Positions 14,678 through 17,744 of a stretch of 17,744 bases of DNA are shown here, piece by piece. The notes under the pieces were generated by a model. That model did not search any database. It saw nothing but the letters and a program-made list of their open reading frames with translations, and had not been told where the DNA came from. This stretch comes from Chitinophagaceae bacterium. GTDB taxonomy: Bacteria > Bacteroidota > Bacteroidia > Chitinophagales > Chitinophagaceae. Each line of letters opens with the position of its first letter. The stretch's first letter is position 1. The translations under genes and the position numbers were made by a program. Where the stretch lies: positions 1 through 17,744 of the forward strand of contig JAICHT010000033.1 in assembly GCA_025924755.1 (NCBI GenBank), given 5' to 3'.

Positions 14678-15859
14678 ATGACTCTCTTCGACGTTTATCC
14701 GCTTAATAACATTACCATAGTAAAAGCTAAAGATGCATATGTATGGGATGAAAATGGCGTGCAATATTTAGACATGTATGGCGGCCATGCTGTGATTAGT
14801 ATTGGCCATACCAACCCGCACTGGGTGCGGCGTATAGAAGACCAGCTGCACAAAATTGCCTTTTATTCCAACTCGGTTAAGATTCCCATTCAGCAAGAGC
14901 TGGCACAAAAGTTAGGAAAGGTAAGTGGCAAGGAAGATTACCAGCTATTTCTCTGCAACAGTGGAGCCGAAGCCAATGAGAATGCGTTGAAGCTGGCTTC
15001 GTTTCACACCGGTAAAAAGAAAGTGGTAGCCTTTAAAAAAGCTTTTCATGGAAGAACATCGCTTGCCGTTTCCGCTACCGATAACCCTGCTATTATAGCC
15101 CCGGTAAATCAAACAGATACCATCGACTTTTTGCCCTTCAATGATGAAGCAGCATTGAAAACCTACTTTCAAACAAAAGGTAAAGACGTTTGCGCTGTTA
15201 TTGTAGAAGGCATACAAGGTGTAGGCGGTATTAATGTAGCCACAGATAGTTTTTTACAATTAATAAGGAGATTGTGCGATCAGCACAACGCCCTTTTTAT
15301 TGCCGACGAGGTGCAATGCGGATATGGCCGCAGCGGTAAATTTTTTGCCACAGATCATGCCGGGGTGAACGCCGATATTTATACCATGGCAAAAGGTATG
15401 GGTAATGGTTTCCCTATTGGTGGAATTTTAATAGCCCCTGCTATCAAACCAAAGCACGGGATGCTCGGCACTACCTTTGGCGGCAATCAACTGGCCTGTG
15501 CTGCAGCATTAGCGGTATTAGAGGTAATAGCGCAGGAAGACCTGATTGAAAAAGCCAAACAGCGAGGCCAATATTTAATGAACCGGTTAAAAACTGTTGA
15601 TGGCATTGAAAATGTGCGGGGCCGTGGGCTGATGGTGGGTTTTGATGTACCGGAAGATTTGAAGGACCTGCGCAAAAACCTGTTGTACAACCATAATATC
15701 TTTACCGGCGAGGCCAAGCCCAACATCATTCGCTTATTGCCTTCGCTGACTATTACCAGAAAGCAGCTGGATGAATTTTTAGAAGAATTGAAAGATGAAA
15801 TCTCTTTGCTGCGTAGCGAACAAAGCGTACAAGTGAGTGACACAACCGAAGCTAAATAG
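14678..15859 (+). CDS. argD: N-acetylornithine/N-succinylornithine aminotransferase (class III, PLP)
   Basis: This enzyme transfers the amino group from glutamate to N-acylglutamate semialdehyde, giving N-acylornithine. From ATG 14678 the product has 393 residues, normal for ArgD. The family can be read along its length: NSGAEANENALKLA, then FHGRTSLAVSAT, then EGIQGVGGINVA, then the PLP-aspartate region IADEVQCGYGRSGKFF, the Schiff-base lysine K239 in TMAKGMGNGFPIGG, TTFGGNQLACAAALAVLE, and RGRGLMVGFD with the C-terminal small domain. The start at 14678 is chosen over an upstream in-frame ATG at 14615, which would extend into argC. AAGGA lies 6-7 bases before the 14678 ATG, and the sequence starts at the family-typical FDVYPL. 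Gap to argC 26 bases, to the carbamoyltransferase gene 38. Confidence 0.95.
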   Translation: MTLFDVYPLNNITIVKAKDAYVWDENGVQYLDMYGGHAVISIGHTNPHWVRRIEDQLHKIAFYSNSVKIPIQQELAQKLGKVSGKEDYQLFLCNSGAEANENALKLASFHTGKKKVVAFKKAFHGRTSLAVSATDNPAIIAPVNQTDTIDFLPFNDEAALKTYFQTKGKDVCAVIVEGIQGVGGINVATDSFLQLIRRLCDQHNALFIADEVQCGYGRSGKFFATDHAGVNADIYTMAKGMGNGFPIGGILIAPAIKPKHGMLGTTFGGNQLACAAALAVLEVIAQEDLIEKAKQRGQYLMNRLKTVDGIENVRGRGLMVGFDVPEDLKDLRKNLLYNHNIFTGEAKPNIIRLLPSLTITRKQLDEFLEELKDEISLLRSEQSVQVSDTTEAK

Positions 15860-15897
15860 TAGTGCCATAGTTTGAACCTATTAAACCATATATAAAG

Positions 15898-16872
15898 TTG
15901 AAGCAGTTCATCTCTGTACACGATGTGCCTGATATTAATGCACTGGTGCAAAAAGCGCTGGCCTGTAAAGCAGCGCCGTATAAAAACAAAACTTTAGGTA
16001 TTAATAAGCGCATCGGCTGCTTGTTTTTAAACCCCAGTATGCGTACGCGTTTAAGTACACAAATAGCCGCGCAAAACCTGGGTATGGAAGCAATTGTTTT
16101 TAATGTGGGGCAGGAAGGCTGGGCACTGGAGTTTGAGGAAGAAGCCATCATGAGCGGCAATACCGTGGAGCATGTAAAAGATGCTGCGCCAATAATGGGA
16201 AAGTATTTTGATATACTGGCCATTCGCACGTTTCCTTCTTTAAAGAATAAGGATGATGATTACAGCGAACTGTATATGAAACAATTTATTAAATATGCCG
16301 GTATACCAGTGGTGAGTTTGGAGAGTGCCACGCTGCACCCGCTGCAAAGCTTAACCGATTTAATAACTATTACCGAATCTCTTCAAAATGCACCTTCACA
16401 AAATGTAGGCAAACGGCCTAAAGTAGTATTAACCTGGGCACCGCATGTAAAGCCTTTACCACAATGCGTAGCTAATAGTTTTTCGCAATGGATGAACGCC
16501 TGGGGTGAAGCAGATTTTGTAATTACGCATCCGGAAGATTATGAGTTAAGTCAAGAGTTTACTAATGGTGCTACGATAACGCATAACCAGGATGAAGCCT
16601 TAAAAGATGCAGATTTTGTATATGTAAAAAACTGGAGTACGTATAATGATTACGGCAAAATTTATTGCAATGATCCGGGCTGGATGCTGACCAATAAAAA
16701 GCTGGCATATACCAACAATGCCAAAGTGATGCATTGCCTTCCGGTACGCCGAAACGTAGAATTAAGTGACGAAGTTTTAGATGGGCCTAATAGTATCATC
16801 ACGCAGGAAGCCGGTAACCGCGTATGGGCAGCGCAGGCTGTTTTATCAGAAATCCTGGGCAATATATCGTGA
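15898..16872 (+). CDS. argF': N-acylornithine carbamoyltransferase (succinylornithine type favoured)
   Basis: The product has 324 residues. It transfers the carbamoyl group from carbamoyl phosphate to N-acylornithine, giving N-acylcitrulline. It belongs to the transcarbamylase fold: the carbamoyl-phosphate loop is LNPSMRTRLSTQ (S47-M-R-T-R51, a variant of STRTR), then ESATLHPLQSLTDL, and the C-terminal MHCLPVRR (M278, H279, C280, L281, P282). This C-terminal phrase and the opening KQFISVHDV match the Bacteroidota/Xanthomonas acylornithine enzymes, not ordinary ornithine carbamoyltransferases. W75 is in EGWALEFE. Residue 90 in GNTVEH is Val, where published acetylornithine enzymes have Glu and the Bacteroides fragilis succinylornithine enzyme has Pro. 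The start is TTG at 15898: no ATG or GTG is close, and the N-terminus then aligns with the B. fragilis protein. The gene is 38 bases after argD and 2 bases before argB. Gene naming in databases varies (argF, argF'). Confidence 0.93.
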   Translation: MKQFISVHDVPDINALVQKALACKAAPYKNKTLGINKRIGCLFLNPSMRTRLSTQIAAQNLGMEAIVFNVGQEGWALEFEEEAIMSGNTVEHVKDAAPIMGKYFDILAIRTFPSLKNKDDDYSELYMKQFIKYAGIPVVSLESATLHPLQSLTDLITITESLQNAPSQNVGKRPKVVLTWAPHVKPLPQCVANSFSQWMNAWGEADFVITHPEDYELSQEFTNGATITHNQDEALKDADFVYVKNWSTYNDYGKIYCNDPGWMLTNKKLAYTNNAKVMHCLPVRRNVELSDEVLDGPNSIITQEAGNRVWAAQAVLSEILGNIS

Positions 16873-16874
16873 AT

Positions 16875-17660
16875 ATGGATAGATTATTTGTCATAAAAAT
16901 TGGTGGCAATATTGTAGATGATGAAGTAAAACTTTCAGCTTTTTTAAAAGACTTTGCAGCTATAAAAGAAAAAAAGATATTGGTACATGGTGGCGGCAAA
17001 CTGGCTACCCGTATGGCCGGGCAATTAAATATTCCGCAGCAGATGATTGATGGCCGCAGAATTACGGATGCCGAAACGCTGAAAATAGTTACTATGGTAT
17101 ATGCCGGTTATATTAATAAAAATATTGTAGCGCAATTGCAGGCATATGGCTGCAATGCACTCGGACTAAGCGGTGCCGACGGCAATGCAATACAGGCTCA
17201 TAAAAGAGTCCATACTACTGTTGATTATGGCTTCGCCGGTGATATTGATATCATTAATACCAATTTAATGGCAACCTTACTTCATCAGAAAATAGCTATC
17301 ATATTATCGCCAATTACGCACGATAAAAAAGGGCAATTGCTGAATACAAACGCCGATACCATAGCACAGGAAACAGCTACCGCATTAAGTAGTTCTTTTG
17401 ATACTCAACTCATTTATTCTTTTGAAAAAGCCGGCGTATTAGCGGATGTAAATAATGACGATTCGGTAATAACAGAAATCAACCCTGCTTCTTACAACAA
17501 ATTAAAAGAAAAAGGCGCTATTTTTTCTGGTATGCTTCCAAAACTCGACAATGCATTTAGGGCTATTAATCAGGGCGTCAAAAAAGTAATCATTGGTAAA
17601 GCAGAAGCCCTGCACGGGCTACTTAACGGCACCTCCGGCACAACTATCGTTAATGAATAA
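16875..17660 (+). CDS. argB: N-acetylglutamate (or N-succinylglutamate) kinase
   Basis: The enzyme phosphorylates the gamma-carboxylate of N-acylglutamate and is usually the arginine-controlled step of the pathway. From ATG 16875 the product has 261 residues, the length of the short, dimeric type (hexameric, arginine-inhibited enzymes carry an extra N-terminal helix, absent here). The amino-acid-kinase motifs are present: K8 in VIKIGGNIV, LVHGGGKLATRMAGQ (about 36-50), the GLSGADGNAI loop (about 97-106), and the ATP-side ILSPITHD followed by LNTNADTIAQ. An in-frame ATG at 16824 would overlap argF' by 49 bases with unrelated sequence, so 16875 is preferred; the argF' stop ends only 2 bases upstream. 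It overlaps the next gene, argE, by 8 bases. The missing helix suggests this kinase is not feedback-inhibited in the usual way, which would leave room for control at the leader (inference). Confidence 0.95.
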   Translation: MDRLFVIKIGGNIVDDEVKLSAFLKDFAAIKEKKILVHGGGKLATRMAGQLNIPQQMIDGRRITDAETLKIVTMVYAGYINKNIVAQLQAYGCNALGLSGADGNAIQAHKRVHTTVDYGFAGDIDIINTNLMATLLHQKIAIILSPITHDKKGQLLNTNADTIAQETATALSSSFDTQLIYSFEKAGVLADVNNDDSVITEINPASYNKLKEKGAIFSGMLPKLDNAFRAINQGVKKVIIGKAEALHGLLNGTSGTTIVNE

Positions 17661-17744
17661 CCGCAATATAACACAGCTACAGGATAACGCGATTGCTTTA
17701 TTGAAGCAGCTAATCGCCACACCCTCTTTCAGTAAAGAAGAGGA
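17653..17744 (+). CDS. argE: N-acetylornithine/N-succinylcitrulline deacylase, M20 family (cut by right edge)
   Basis: Only the first 30 codons are in the window, starting at ATG 17653, which overlaps the argB stop by 8 bases (ATGAATAA arrangement). The peptide begins MNNRNITQLQD and continues ALLKQLIATPSFSKEE; the phrase L-L-x-x-L-I-x-x-P-S-x-S-x-E-E is the standard opening of M20 family ArgE/DapE deacylases. With an acylated carbamoyltransferase in this operon, the natural substrate would be N-acylcitrulline, releasing citrulline for ArgG, rather than N-acetylornithine. The metal-binding residues lie beyond the window and cannot be checked. Confidence 0.85.
   Translation, partial: MNNRNITQLQDNAIALLKQLIATPSFSKEE

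Noticed and set aside
16824..16874. Upstream ATG giving ArgB 17 extra residues
   Set aside because: It lies inside the conserved C-terminal end of the carbamoyltransferase gene, and the ArgB family starts at the first strand, matching ATG 16875.

Overview
The window looks like chromosome from a member of the Bacteroidota, most likely near the Chitinophagaceae. This rests on a type IX secretion (T9SS) PorP/SprF-like protein beside a giant PKD protein with a gliding-motility-type C-terminus, a Bacteroidota-type acylornithine carbamoyltransferase, promoter octamers matching TAnnTTTG, and weak or absent Shine-Dalgarno sequences. I see no plasmid, phage, CRISPR or insertion-sequence signature.

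Left part (1-10942, all genes on the minus strand). A hypothetical gene with a possible tubby/LURP-one-like fold runs off the left edge. It is followed by a 342-base stretch without an intact gene that holds a 50-codon coding-like remnant. Then come a small outer-membrane beta-barrel protein and a GlcD-type FAD-linked oxidase, 25 bases apart and probably co-transcribed. Next is a T9SS pair: a 1196-residue secreted SBBP/PKD protein with a type B sorting domain, and a PorP/SprF-like outer-membrane protein directly downstream. Beyond these are the helicase gene recG, whose conserved N-terminus extends upstream of every ordinary start codon, and a membrane-bound family 2 glycosyltransferase.

Right part (11252-17744, all genes on the plus strand). 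This is a compact arginine biosynthesis operon in the order GNAT acyltransferase, argG, cupin, argC, argD, acylornithine carbamoyltransferase (argF'), argB, argE (cut by the right edge). Gaps run from 38 bases down to an 8-base overlap. The genes form a linear N-acylated route: the GNAT enzyme is the best candidate for acylating glutamate, ArgB, ArgC and ArgD make N-acylornithine, ArgF' carbamoylates it, ArgE removes the acyl group, and ArgG makes argininosuccinate. No argJ or classical argA is present. The carbamoyltransferase has valine at the residue that separates acetylornithine from succinylornithine enzymes, so succinylated intermediates are a real possibility.

The divergent 309-base region between the two halves carries a good Bacteroidota promoter, then a leader of about 180 bases with a 22-codon ORF ending in Arg codons and an 8-bp perfect hairpin that overlaps the end of that ORF. 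This is a candidate attenuator for the arginine operon.

Most of the window is ordinary metabolism and envelope biology. The points most worth a second look are the leader, the V90 carbamoyltransferase, the Cys-tailed GNAT enzyme, the cupin inside the operon, and the recG start.
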